Assembly: GCA_017509065.1 (NCBI GenBank)
Contig: JAFWQM010000113.1
Location: 1 to 29,994, forward strand
Direction: 5' to 3'
Source of the DNA: Clostridia bacterium
Lineage (GTDB): Bacteria > Bacillota_A > Clostridia > Christensenellales > Aristaeellaceae
Length of the DNA: 29,994 nt
In this document: one piece after another, positions 22,755 to 29,943 of the stretch
How the letters are laid out: the number at the start of each line of letters is the position of its first letter
How positions within the stretch are numbered: position 1 is the stretch's first letter
Translations under genes and position numbers: made by a program
The notes under the pieces: model-generated
What the model was told of the DNA's origin: nothing
What the model saw: only the letters and a program-made list of their open reading frames with translations
Database searches by the model: none

Positions 22755-23794
22755 ATCGCTTCTCCTGTGGCTTTTGCGAAATAAGCAGGCAATTCCTCAA
22801 TAGGTATCGTTTTTAAATAGCACTTTCCGACAGCCTCCGGCAGCACCAGCGTGATTTTCCCGCCCCGCCGCTTTTTATCGCGCAGCGCGGCTTGTGCCAG
22901 TTCTTCCACTGAATAGGGTACGCGGATCGGCAGGCCGCAGGCCAGACAGGCGTCCTCGATCGGCGTCGGGTCGATGCCCGCCGCTCGCGCCGCCATTACC
23001 ATGCCGATGCCCACGCCCTGCCCATGCGTGAGGGTGAAGCCGGAGCATTTTTCCACCGCGTGGCCGAAGGTGTGACCCAGGTTCAGGAACTGGCGCCTGC
23101 CATTGTCCATTTCATCCTCCGCCACGTAGTCCCGCTTGATGGCGACGCAGCGGGCAATGATCTGTTCCATGTTCTTCTCCCACGCGCTGGGGTGGAGGGA
23201 GTTAAACAAGTCCGGGTCGCACAGCACGCCATATTTCAGCATTTCCGCCAGACCGTCACGCTTGAGCTCGGCGGGCAAATCGCGGATCACGTCGGTGTCG
23301 CACAGCACGATTTCCGGTTGGTGGAACGCCCCGGCCATGTTTTTTCCCGCCGCCAAATCTACCGCCGTTTTGCCACCCACAGAGGAATCTACCGCGGCCA
23401 ACAGCGTGGTGGGGATTTGGACGAAGCGGATGCCCCGGTCATACACCGCAGCCGCGAAGCCCGCCAGGTCCCCCGGCACGCCGCCGCCAAGGGCCACTAC
23501 CAAGTCAGACCGGGACAACTCCACGCTCCCGAGCCATTCCAGCGCGACGCTCAGTGTTTCCATGGTCTTCTGCTGTTCCCCGTGGGGAAATGCCCAGATG
23601 TCAGCGTCAAAGCCCGCCGCCCGCAGGCCGTTCATGACCACTTCGCCGTATAAAATTCTGACGGTGTCGTCCGTGATGATCGCCGCCTTGCAGGGCTTCA
23701 CCACCTTTGCGATTTCTTCCCCAGCCCGCGCCATCAGCCCCGGCCCGATCAGCACGTCGTAACAGTGAGAGGCCGTTATATGCACCCGTTCCAT
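22751..23794 (-). CDS. aroB: 3-dehydroquinate synthase
   Basis: A 347-residue NAD- and metal-dependent enzyme making 3-dehydroquinate from DAHP, step two of the pathway. The NAD loop GGGVPGDLAGFAAAVYDRG, IPTTLLAAVDSSVGGKTAVD, the metal ligand Glu in DGLAEMLKYG and both His in LGHTFGHAVE are present. I prefer ATG 23794 because GGAGGA lies 6 nt before it; the in-frame GTG at 23800 directly touches that site. It begins 2 bp after the tyrA stop. Confidence 0.96.
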   Translation of the reverse strand: MERVHITASHCYDVLIGPGLMARAGEEIAKVVKPCKAAIITDDTVRILYGEVVMNGLRAAGFDADIWAFPHGEQQKTMETLSVALEWLGSVELSRSDLVVALGGGVPGDLAGFAAAVYDRGIRFVQIPTTLLAAVDSSVGGKTAVDLAAGKNMAGAFHQPEIVLCDTDVIRDLPAELKRDGLAEMLKYGVLCDPDLFNSLHPSAWEKNMEQIIARCVAIKRDYVAEDEMDNGRRQFLNLGHTFGHAVEKCSGFTLTHGQGVGIGMVMAARAAGIDPTPIEDACLACGLPIRVPYSVEELAQAALRDKKRRGGKITLVLPEAVGKCYLKTIPIEELPAYFAKATGEAI

Positions 23795-23796
23795 AT

Positions 23797-24630
23797 TCAC
23801 TCCTCCAGCGCTTCCTTGATTTCCCTTCCCTCGCGGAGGAGGAAGCGGAGTCTTTCCTCATCCCGGTTCTTGAGCGCGTCCCGGTACTCCGCAAGGTTTC
23901 CGATCAGCGTCTCGATCTGGGTCAGCAGTAGGTCACCGTTTTCCAAAAACAGCTCTGTCCACATGTTTTCGTTGAGCCGGGCAACGCGGGTCATGTCCTT
24001 GAAGCTGCCGGCGGAAAAGCCCCTGTGCTTGGGGGCCAGCGGCGTTTTTACGTAAGAGCTGGACACCACATGCCCAAGCTGGGACGTGAACGCGATCATC
24101 TCATCGTGCTCCTGGGGCGTGGTGAACCGCACCTTGGCAAAGCCGATGGAGAGGAAGATTTCCTTGGCCCGGCGGATGGTTTCGATGTCCGTGCCCGGCG
24201 CGGGAGCCAGGATCATGGAGGCGTTCTCAAACAGATCATCCTGAGCGTAGGTGAAGCCGCTGCGTTCCCGCCCCGCCATGGGATGACCGCCCATGAAAGT
24301 GGCCTGGTTTCCTTCAAAGGCAGGGTACAGCCTGTCGCACACGAAGCGCTTCACCCCGCAGCAATCGATCACCAGCGAGCCGGGCTTGAAGCTGTTCAGA
24401 TGCGCCAATATCCAGTTCACTGCGTCAGCGGGATAGAGCGCCACCAGCACCACATCGCATACCCCGAGGTTTTCTTCCGTCAGTTCCCCGTCAATCGCCC
24501 CGACAAGCTTCGCCTGCAAAATAGCGGTTTCCTTGATATCCGCCCCATACACTGTATGATTGGAATGGAACTTGATGCTCCGCGCCAGCGAACCGCCGAT
24601 CAGCCCCAGCCCCACGATGCCGAAAATCAT
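23797..24630 (-). CDS. tyrA: Prephenate dehydrogenase
   Basis: A 277-residue enzyme of tyrosine synthesis, first gene of the aromatic operon. The NAD-binding N-terminus GIVGLGLIGGSLARSIK, the GGHPMAGRERSG substrate loop and FTSQLGHVVSSS are diagnostic. There is no fused chorismate mutase or ACT domain, so feedback control by Tyr, if any, must come through the catalytic domain. GAGGTGAG precedes the ATG. No convincing promoter is seen in the 151-bp gap upstream, which contains a long palindrome. Confidence 0.95.
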   Translation of the reverse strand: MIFGIVGLGLIGGSLARSIKFHSNHTVYGADIKETAILQAKLVGAIDGELTEENLGVCDVVLVALYPADAVNWILAHLNSFKPGSLVIDCCGVKRFVCDRLYPAFEGNQATFMGGHPMAGRERSGFTYAQDDLFENASMILAPAPGTDIETIRRAKEIFLSIGFAKVRFTTPQEHDEMIAFTSQLGHVVSSSYVKTPLAPKHRGFSAGSFKDMTRVARLNENMWTELFLENGDLLLTQIETLIGNLAEYRDALKNRDEERLRFLLREGREIKEALEE

Positions 24631-24670
24631 CTTCTCTCACCTCGTCAGAATCAATAAACGAAGGAGTTTT

Positions 24671-24715
24671 CTGGGGGAAACCGTTCTTTGGCGTCCAAAG
24701 AACGGTTTCCCCCAG
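24671..24715. repeat. Palindromic repeat unit (copy 2), perfect 21-bp arms
   Basis: Arms 24671-24691 and 24695-24715 are exact reverse complements around CGT. The sequence runs from CTGGGGG through the core TTCTTTGG. It matches copy 1 (10224-10267) in the core and outer arm. It lies between tyrA and the upstream membrane-protein gene. Confidence 0.9.
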
Positions 24716-24781
24716 ACCCCCTTCCAAGAAAGACTTAAAGGAATATCGATACTTCCAGACTATTGCCATCTTGCAAAGGTC

Positions 24782-25381
24782 TTATCTGGAAAAATGCCTG
24801 TACGCCAGCACGCCGATGGGCAGGAAATACGCGCACCAGCAAATCAGCGCTACGGTTCCGCCGTTGCCGGAATTGCCCTCCGCCATGCTGGTGAACATTC
24901 CTGTCATCGGCAGGAGAAAACAGCTGATAAAGAAAACGCCGTGAATGATCATCAGCCCTTTCAGCCACTTGTCCGACTTTCCTTCCGCTTCCATCGACAG
25001 GCCGATGAAGAAGGTGGACAGGGCCATCATGCCGTATCCCAGCAGGTCGTAATTGAACAGCAGACCGCCGTACCGGTAATCCAGAATCCTTGCGGCCTGA
25101 TCGCTCAGGCTTTCCAGCCGCACGCTCGTCGTCTGAGCGTAGTAGACCAGCAGGATCAGCACGGCGTAAACGGCGGAAAATATAAGCCCAATATTCGCGG
25201 CCACCCGCCGGTCTTCTTTGCTCTCATGCTGGAAGCCCGCCGCCATCATGATATACCCCAACGGCAGGAACATGCACACGAAATACGACCCGAACGTGAA
25301 ATCAATCACCATACATACCGCGAACAAGAATACCGTGACCGCGACCAGGGCCGCGCCGATTCTGGATAAAAGTCTGTTCAT
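24782..25381 (-). CDS. Integral membrane protein of unknown function
   Basis: A 199-residue protein with about six hydrophobic helices (for example RIGAALVAVTVFLFAVCMVI, GLIFSAVYAVLILLVYY and GLMIIHGVFFISCFLLPMTG). I do not recognise the family. No catalytic motif is seen. ATG 25381 has AGGGG seven nucleotides upstream and is preferred to an in-frame GTG at 25390. It lies 32 bp after the cation exporter gene and could be co-transcribed with it. Confidence 0.7.
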   Translation of the reverse strand: MNRLLSRIGAALVAVTVFLFAVCMVIDFTFGSYFVCMFLPLGYIMMAAGFQHESKEDRRVAANIGLIFSAVYAVLILLVYYAQTTSVRLESLSDQAARILDYRYGGLLFNYDLLGYGMMALSTFFIGLSMEAEGKSDKWLKGLMIIHGVFFISCFLLPMTGMFTSMAEGNSGNGGTVALICWCAYFLPIGVLAYRHFSR

Positions 25382-25413
25382 TCGTTTCACCCCTGTAAAC
25401 TGGAATTTATCTG

Positions 25414-26565
25414 TTACTCTTCCGTGAAATCTGTGTCCATAGCAACCTGCAGTTTATAATCAGGGAATGCCTTCTGCACATCTGAAACAGTTTCCGTGTA
25501 TACTGCTCTGCGGTCTCTTGCTTCAAAACTGATCACAATATCAAACCTCATTGTTTTCTGCTCTTTCAGCAAATAGAAGCCATGCATCTGACGGACATAC
25601 TGGTGGGAAAAGACAATCTTCTGAACCTGTTCCTTTACTCTGATGATCTCTTCATCTTTCGTGTTGACGGAGTATACTCCGATTGCCGTCAGAAGAACGC
25701 GGTAGTCGCGCATCACTTTCATAGTGATTTCGCGAATCAGCTGGTCAAGCCGGTCCGCTGAATATGTATCCGGCACTTCGATATGTATGGAACCGTTCCA
25801 GGTATCCGGCCCGTAATTATTCAGCACCAGATCATAAGTACCCTGCACGTCCGGAAAGCTCATCACTGTTTCATGAATTCCTTTGGCAAGCTCCACGTCA
25901 TTACGTTCACCAAGTATCTGGGAGATCGCATCGCGCAGCATCTCGATACCGGATTTGATGATCACAATGGAAATGATCGCACCGAGCCATGCTTCCAAAG
26001 AGATGCGGAAAATCAGGAAAATGGCGGCAGCAACCAACGTAGAAGCTGAAATAACGGAATCAAGAGTGGCATCTTCCCCCGAATTGATCAGGGAGTCCGA
26101 ATTCACTTTTTTCCCTACGCCCTTCACATAACGACCCAACAGTATTTTTACCACAACTGCGACTGCCACAATTACTAAAGATACTGTGTTATAATCCGGG
26201 GTCTCAGGATGAATGATCTGTTTGACGGACTCTGTGAAGGAAGTGATGCCGGCATAAAGCACAATTACGGATATGATCATTGCGCTTAGGTATTCAATCC
26301 GCCCATACCCAAACGGATGTTTTTTGTCTGGCTCCTTACCTGCCAGTTTTGTTCCTACAATGGTGATCAGTGAGCTGCCCGCATCAGAAATATTGTTTAC
26401 AGCGTCGAGCACGATTGCAATTGAATTTGTCATAAGACCGACAACTGCCTTGAAACCTGCAAGCAGCACATTGGTTACTATCCCGATAATACTTGTTTTG
26501 ACAATCACCTTTTCACGGGAATTGTTATCCGTATCCTTCGTTATATTTTTTGAAATATCACTCAT
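25414..26565 (-). CDS. Cation diffusion facilitator (CDF) family transporter
   Basis: A 383-residue metal/proton antiporter of the cytoplasmic membrane. Six transmembrane segments are followed by a cytoplasmic ferredoxin-like domain (about 225-300) and a further C-terminal regulatory region. The membrane metal site is D54/N58 in helix 2 (LDAVNNISD) and D165/D169 in helix 5 (DATLD). An Asn/Asp-only site without His is typical of Mn-type CDFs rather than the His-containing Zn type. The DNA looks less G+C-rich than the aromatic genes around it. GGAGGA precedes the ATG. Its place inside the aro block has no obvious functional reason. Confidence 0.88.
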   Translation of the reverse strand: MSDISKNITKDTDNNSREKVIVKTSIIGIVTNVLLAGFKAVVGLMTNSIAIVLDAVNNISDAGSSLITIVGTKLAGKEPDKKHPFGYGRIEYLSAMIISVIVLYAGITSFTESVKQIIHPETPDYNTVSLVIVAVAVVVKILLGRYVKGVGKKVNSDSLINSGEDATLDSVISASTLVAAAIFLIFRISLEAWLGAIISIVIIKSGIEMLRDAISQILGERNDVELAKGIHETVMSFPDVQGTYDLVLNNYGPDTWNGSIHIEVPDTYSADRLDQLIREITMKVMRDYRVLLTAIGVYSVNTKDEEIIRVKEQVQKIVFSHQYVRQMHGFYLLKEQKTMRFDIVISFEARDRRAVYTETVSDVQKAFPDYKLQVAMDTDFTEE

Positions 26566-26616
26566 TCATGATTCCTCCATTAAATCCCGATTTGCCGCAT
26601 TTTTTTGCCTTCTTTG

Positions 26617-26643
26617 GTTCTTTCTTGGGCTCCAAGAAAGAAC
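26617..26643. repeat. Palindromic hairpin downstream of aroF (copy 3, divergent)
   Basis: A perfect 12-bp stem GTTCTTTCTTGG/CCAAGAAAGAAC around GCT. No T run follows on the minus strand, so it is not a classical terminator for aroF. The TTCTT-TTGG core relates it loosely to the units at 10224 and 24671. Confidence 0.6.
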
Positions 26644-26661
26644 ACGCCTCCCTTCGTCCTT

Positions 26662-27669
26662 CTATCGGCACGCGAAGGGCCGGATGGCGAACACGGTTTT
26701 TGCCACGTCGTCGAAGGCGTCGGGGGTCAGGGACTGCGCGCCGTCGGAGAGGGCGTGGGGCGGATCGTTGTGCACTTCGATCATCAGGCCGTCGGCTCCG
26801 GCGGCGGTGGCAGCCATGGTCATGGGCTTGACCAGGTGGGCGTAGCCGGTGGCGTGGCTGGGATCGACCACCACTGGCAGGTGGGTCAGCTTGTGCAGCA
26901 CGGGCACGGCGGACAAATCCAGCGTGTTCCGGGTGGCGGTTTCAAAGGTGCGGATGCCGCGCTCGCAGAGGATCACCTGGTCGTTGCCGCCCGCCATGAT
27001 ATATTCCGCGCTCATGAGCCATTCCTGGATGGTGTTCGCCAAGCCGCGTTTCAGGAGGATGGGCTTGCGAATCTGGCCCAGTTCTTTCAGCAGCTCAAAG
27101 TTCTGCATGTTCCTTGCGCCCACCTGGATCACGTCCACGTTCTCAAATAGCGGCAGGTGGTTTACATCCATGATCTCCGTCACGATTGGCAGGCCCGTTT
27201 CCTGCTTCGCCAGCAGCAGCAGGCGGATGCCCTCTTCATGCAGGCCCTGGAAGGCGTAGGGCGAGGTGCGCGGCTTGAACGCGCCGCCGCGAAGCAGCGT
27301 GGCTCCGGCTTCCTTGACACGCTTCGCCACATACACGATTTGCTGTTCCGTCTCCACCGAACAGGGGCCGGCGATGATGGCGAAATTCCCTCCGCCGAGC
27401 TTCACCCCATTGCCCACGTCCACCACCGTGTCCTCCGCGTGGAACTTGCGGTTGGCGTTCTTGTACGGCTCCTGCACCCGCTGCACGTTCTCCACAATTT
27501 CCAGGCTCTTGATCACGTCGATGTCCACCCGGGACGTGTCGCCGATCAGGCCCATGATGGTCTGGCTCTGGCCTACGGACATATGAATGTCAAACCCCAT
27601 GGATTTGAGCCAGGCGGTCAGGTTGTCCACCTGCTTCTGGTCAGCTTTGTTTTTGAGCAGAATAATCAT
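26662..27669 (-). CDS. aroF: 3-deoxy-7-phosphoheptulonate (DAHP) synthase, type I-beta
   Basis: A 335-residue enzyme condensing PEP and erythrose-4-phosphate, the entry step of the shikimate pathway. The catalytic barrel shows GPCSVET, LLRGGAFKPRTSPYAFQG, IQVGARNMQNFELL, PILLKRG, ERGIRTFE and VVDPSHATG. Residues 1 to about 70 form the extra ferredoxin-like domain known from Thermotoga-type enzymes, where it mediates feedback inhibition by Tyr/Phe. GGAGG precedes the ATG. It is preceded by an attenuator with an aromatic leader peptide. The gene is followed by a hairpin and the CDF gene. Confidence 0.97.
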   Translation of the reverse strand: MIILLKNKADQKQVDNLTAWLKSMGFDIHMSVGQSQTIMGLIGDTSRVDIDVIKSLEIVENVQRVQEPYKNANRKFHAEDTVVDVGNGVKLGGGNFAIIAGPCSVETEQQIVYVAKRVKEAGATLLRGGAFKPRTSPYAFQGLHEEGIRLLLLAKQETGLPIVTEIMDVNHLPLFENVDVIQVGARNMQNFELLKELGQIRKPILLKRGLANTIQEWLMSAEYIMAGGNDQVILCERGIRTFETATRNTLDLSAVPVLHKLTHLPVVVDPSHATGYAHLVKPMTMAATAAGADGLMIEVHNDPPHALSDGAQSLTPDAFDDVAKTVFAIRPFACR

Positions 27670-27700
27670 TGCGTTTTTCCTCCCTGTTTTTCACTCATCG

Positions 27701-27761
27701 GTAAAAGAAAAGAGTTCCGCGATGGTGCGCACCGCGAAACCCTGAGCGTTCGTTTGGGTTT
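27701..27761 (-). promoter_or_regulatory. Attenuator hairpins upstream of aroF
   Basis: Minus strand. A terminator-like hairpin spans 27715-27738 (imperfect stem around GCGC) followed by CTCTTTTCTTTT. A competing stem AAACCC (27737-27742)/GGGTTT (27756-27761) shares its lower part with the terminator and covers the leader-peptide stop. A ribosome stalled in the aromatic codons would leave the competing stem free, while one reaching the stop would block it and allow termination. Confidence 0.65.
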
Positions 27762-27837
27762 ATCCCATGCGGCGGCGCGCCTTTCCGAAACCGAAAAAGC
27801 GGTAAAAGTAAAAGTAAACCGCCGCGAAGCTACGCAT
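27760..27837 (-). CDS. Aromatic-rich leader peptide controlling aroF
   Basis: A 25-residue peptide behind AGGAGG (9-nt spacing). Residues 4-17 read FAAVYFYFYRFFGF, nine aromatic residues in fourteen (six Phe, three Tyr), followed by a basic tail. Its place between a promoter and the attenuator hairpins upstream of DAHP synthase fits classic amino-acid-responsive leader peptides such as PheL. Scarcity of charged tRNA-Phe or tRNA-Tyr would stall translation here. The call rests on composition, RBS and context; it is too short for homology. Confidence 0.75.
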   Translation of the reverse strand: MRSFAAVYFYFYRFFGFGKARRRMG

Positions 27838-27867
27838 GGTTGCAATCCTCCTTTGGATTTCCTGGAT

Positions 27868-27896
27868 AGCTTAACATAATTCCCAATTCATTGCAA
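27868..27896 (-). promoter_or_regulatory. Promoter of the aroF leader
   Basis: Minus strand: TTGCAA (27891-27896), 17-bp spacer, TAAGCT (27868-27873) with TG one base upstream, an extended -10. Transcription would begin near 27861, about 24 nt before the leader peptide start. Confidence 0.5.
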
Positions 27897-27954
27897 GGGA
27901 AGCGCTGTTTTTCTCCTGTATTTTAGGAAACAAAGATTACTATAAGATTCTCCT

Positions 27955-28806
27955 TTATATTTGTTCATACAGTCTTGGGCAGAACGCTTTCAAGTTTTGC
28001 ATGTTATTCATGTGGTTTTCGTGCAGCAGTAAATCAAGTGTACGTTCGTCTTGCCGACTGATCGCATCCTGAATGCCGAACGCTATTTTTCCTTCTTCAT
28101 GTTCTTTCCAATATGAAAGATAAGGGTCTTCTTTCCAATAGTCCTCCCATGCCCGCATATTTTCCCAGTTTTTGACCATCATCTGAGACCAGATACTATC
28201 CAGGATATTACGTAACTGAACAGGTCTTTTATACATGATTTTCATCCGCCAGTCAGCGTATGCCTGTATAGAGCACACATTATCGAGCCATGGAAGGGTT
28301 TGCTCAAAGAATAATTCTTTCTCAAGTTCCATTGCGAATGTAAAATCATCCACATAACAGTTCAGAAAAGAATTACAGAAGCTTTTCTCCATGTCGGGAA
28401 ATTGAAAGCCTACAATTCTTTGCTGGCAAAAACCATCAAATCCATATCCGAACATTGAATCCCTTATGAATAATCTGTCATGGAGGGAATACACCTCGAT
28501 ACTTATCGTTCCGCCCATTCCCGCGTTCCTGTAGAAAATGCCGTTATTGTCCATGGCAATCGACATCTCCGTGAGGAAACAGTCTACGATTTGAATCAAT
28601 TCATGACCGATGATCCGATAATAACGGCAGGCTTGGAGTAAACGGAAGAAGTCCGGATTCTTATCTGCGAAGGGTTGATCGACTTCGCATACAAAGCCCT
28701 GTTTCAGCAATTCTTCATGGAAAGAACGATGGAAACACATGACCTGCCGTTTTGGGGAAATATGTTTTGGCACACGGTCAGACCAGGAATCAGGTATGGG
28801 ACGCAT
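27955..28806 (-). CDS. Hypothetical protein
   Basis: A 283-residue protein I cannot assign. It is soluble, rich in aromatic residues (many W, Y, F) and Met, with several Cys in the first half; no known motif, signal peptide or membrane segment stands out. ATG 28806 has GAGG eight nucleotides upstream and is preferred to an in-frame GTG at 28815. Its DNA appears less G+C-rich than the neighbouring aro genes, which may reflect acquisition by transfer. It is a single gene with an inverted repeat (28857-28872) just upstream. Confidence 0.65.
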   Translation of the reverse strand: MRPIPDSWSDRVPKHISPKRQVMCFHRSFHEELLKQGFVCEVDQPFADKNPDFFRLLQACRYYRIIGHELIQIVDCFLTEMSIAMDNNGIFYRNAGMGGTISIEVYSLHDRLFIRDSMFGYGFDGFCQQRIVGFQFPDMEKSFCNSFLNCYVDDFTFAMELEKELFFEQTLPWLDNVCSIQAYADWRMKIMYKRPVQLRNILDSIWSQMMVKNWENMRAWEDYWKEDPYLSYWKEHEEGKIAFGIQDAISRQDERTLDLLLHENHMNNMQNLKAFCPRLYEQI

Positions 28807-28851
28807 CACAGTCACCTCGATAGCGACAAGTGCAAAAAAGCAAATGATTAT

Positions 28852-28876
28852 TCAGACAGTTATGATTAACTGCTGA
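28852..28876. promoter_or_regulatory. Inverted repeat upstream of the hypothetical gene
   Basis: CAGTTA/TAACTG with a TGAT centre (28857-28872), extended by TCAG/CTGA around one bulged A. It lies 46 bp before the start of the hypothetical gene and could be an operator or an mRNA hairpin. Confidence 0.35.
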
Positions 28877-28900
28877 AACATAATCTCCAAGTCCAATCCC

Positions 28901-29413
28901 TCACTTAATTCCCTCCACCAATTCCATCAGCGCTTTCAGCCCCACCACCATACCCTTGGAGTTATCCAGCCGGTAGTCCGCCGCAGCGCGGTAATGGCCG
29001 ATGCACTGATTGTACTGGTCGATCACGTCCTCATGGGTGCCGCCCGCCAGCAGAGGCCGGCGATCCACCTTGATGTCTGACATGATCTGATCCAGCGGCC
29101 GGTCGATATGGATGATGATGCCATGGTTTTTCATGATGGTCACGTTTTCGGAGAACGTGCATAGTTCGCCTCCCGTGCTCACCACGCACGGCGGCTGGCC
29201 TACCAGTTCGATCAGCGCCGCCGTTTCCGCCGCGCGGAACAAAGGCTCCCCCAGGGAAGCGAACACTTCGTTCACCGTCTGCATCCCCAGCATTTCGCAG
29301 ACCCGCTGATCCGTGTCCACGAAGCGCCAGTTGATATTCTGCGCAAGCCGACGGCCCAGACTGGTTTTCCCCGCCCCGGCCATGCCAACCAGAAATATAT
29401 GCATTTGAATCAT
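28901..29413 (-). CDS. aroK: Stand-alone shikimate kinase
   Basis: A 170-residue P-loop kinase phosphorylating shikimate. Motifs: Walker A GMAGAGKTS (about 10-18), FVDTDQRV, GEPLFRAAE with the shikimate-binding Arg, VSTGGELC and the lid DRRPLLAGG. It is a second copy beside the kinase half of the aroE/aroK fusion in the same window. The ATG at 29413 has GAGGGGG seven nucleotides upstream; an internal ATG three codons later is possible. It has its own promoter and is not part of the tyrA operon. Confidence 0.9.
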   Translation of the reverse strand: MIQMHIFLVGMAGAGKTSLGRRLAQNINWRFVDTDQRVCEMLGMQTVNEVFASLGEPLFRAAETAALIELVGQPPCVVSTGGELCTFSENVTIMKNHGIIIHIDRPLDQIMSDIKVDRRPLLAGGTHEDVIDQYNQCIGHYRAAADYRLDNSKGMVVGLKALMELVEGIK

Positions 29414-29480
29414 AACGCAACCCCCTCGCGCTCATCCGTGCGGAGTTTCAATCCATACAACCCTTCTTTTTGTTTTGCTT

Positions 29481-29509
29481 ATCATACCATATTCACTTTG
29501 AATTTGCAA
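29481..29509 (-). promoter_or_regulatory. Promoter of the stand-alone aroK
   Basis: Minus strand: TTGCAA (29504-29509), 17-bp spacer, TATGAT (29481-29486), about 68 bp before the gene. The same -35 hexamer and spacing occur at the aroF leader promoter. Confidence 0.6.
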
Positions 29510-29606
29510 GCAAAGAACGAACAATTCTATCATTTTCGATGATCATTTCTTTTTGTATTTGTATGTTTTTTCGGTGTTCGGGGAAACTGAACGGGAGGTG
29601 ATCCGA

Positions 29607-29720
29607 ATGGAGAAGCAAAATGAACAGATGCGTTTCATTGAATCAGCAGCAAAAAAACCCCTGTTTTCATGCCCGGCCCGGAAAAAGCGGATGCGTCGCA
29701 CGCTTGACGGGTTCAATTGA
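29607..29720 (+). CDS. Short ORF with near-perfect ribosome binding site
   Basis: A 37-codon frame behind GGGAGGTGATCC, an almost perfect match to the 16S anti-Shine-Dalgarno sequence. The peptide is basic (AARKKP-like content, ARKKRMRRTL) and ends at a TGA inside a short direct repeat GACGGGTTCA (29706 and 29719). I do not recognise it. It could be a truncated N-terminus of a mobile-element protein or a genuine small protein. Confidence 0.35.
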   Translation: MEKQNEQMRFIESAAKKPLFSCPARKKRMRRTLDGFN

Positions 29721-29801
29721 CGGGTTCAGCATCATATGAAAATAAATTATTGCTCAGCCGTGACTGGAGAACTGCCGGGGAAACTGAGTCAACGGGGGAT
29801 T

Positions 29802-29823
29802 GTCAAGGGGTACTCCCCTTGAC
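29802..29823. repeat. Perfect 9-bp palindrome
   Basis: GTCAAGGGG and CCCCTTGAC flank TACT. It lies in the non-coding right end, just before the tandem hairpin repeats, and could be a nick/transfer origin hairpin or regulatory dyad. Confidence 0.6.
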
Positions 29824-29853
29824 TTCAATCCGCAGCGCTGAACTGTGCGACGT

Positions 29854-29943
29854 GAGGGGCCGAAACGCCCGGAAAACCTGCCCTTGGGCTGGTTTTCAGC
29901 GGAGGGGCCGAAACGCCCGGAAAATCATCCAGTGGATGATTTT
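29854..29943. repeat. Tandem repeat with two different but equivalent hairpins
   Basis: A 23-bp unit beginning GAGGGGCCGAAACGCC occurs at 29854-29876 and 29902-29924. Each copy runs into a hairpin at the same position: 29873-29896 (AAAACC/GGTTTT with GCCC/GGGC) and 29921-29943 (AAAATCATCC/GGATGATTTT). Stem sequences differ but pairing is kept. GGCC-rich sequence continues to the edge. Confidence 0.75.

Noticed and set aside
24491..24769. Minus-strand frame starting MAIVWKYRYSFKSF before tyrA, considered as a second aromatic leader peptide
   Set aside because: It reads through the palindromic repeat and into tyrA in another frame, lacks a nearby stop, a good RBS and a terminator; the aromatic residues come from repeat-adjacent sequence.
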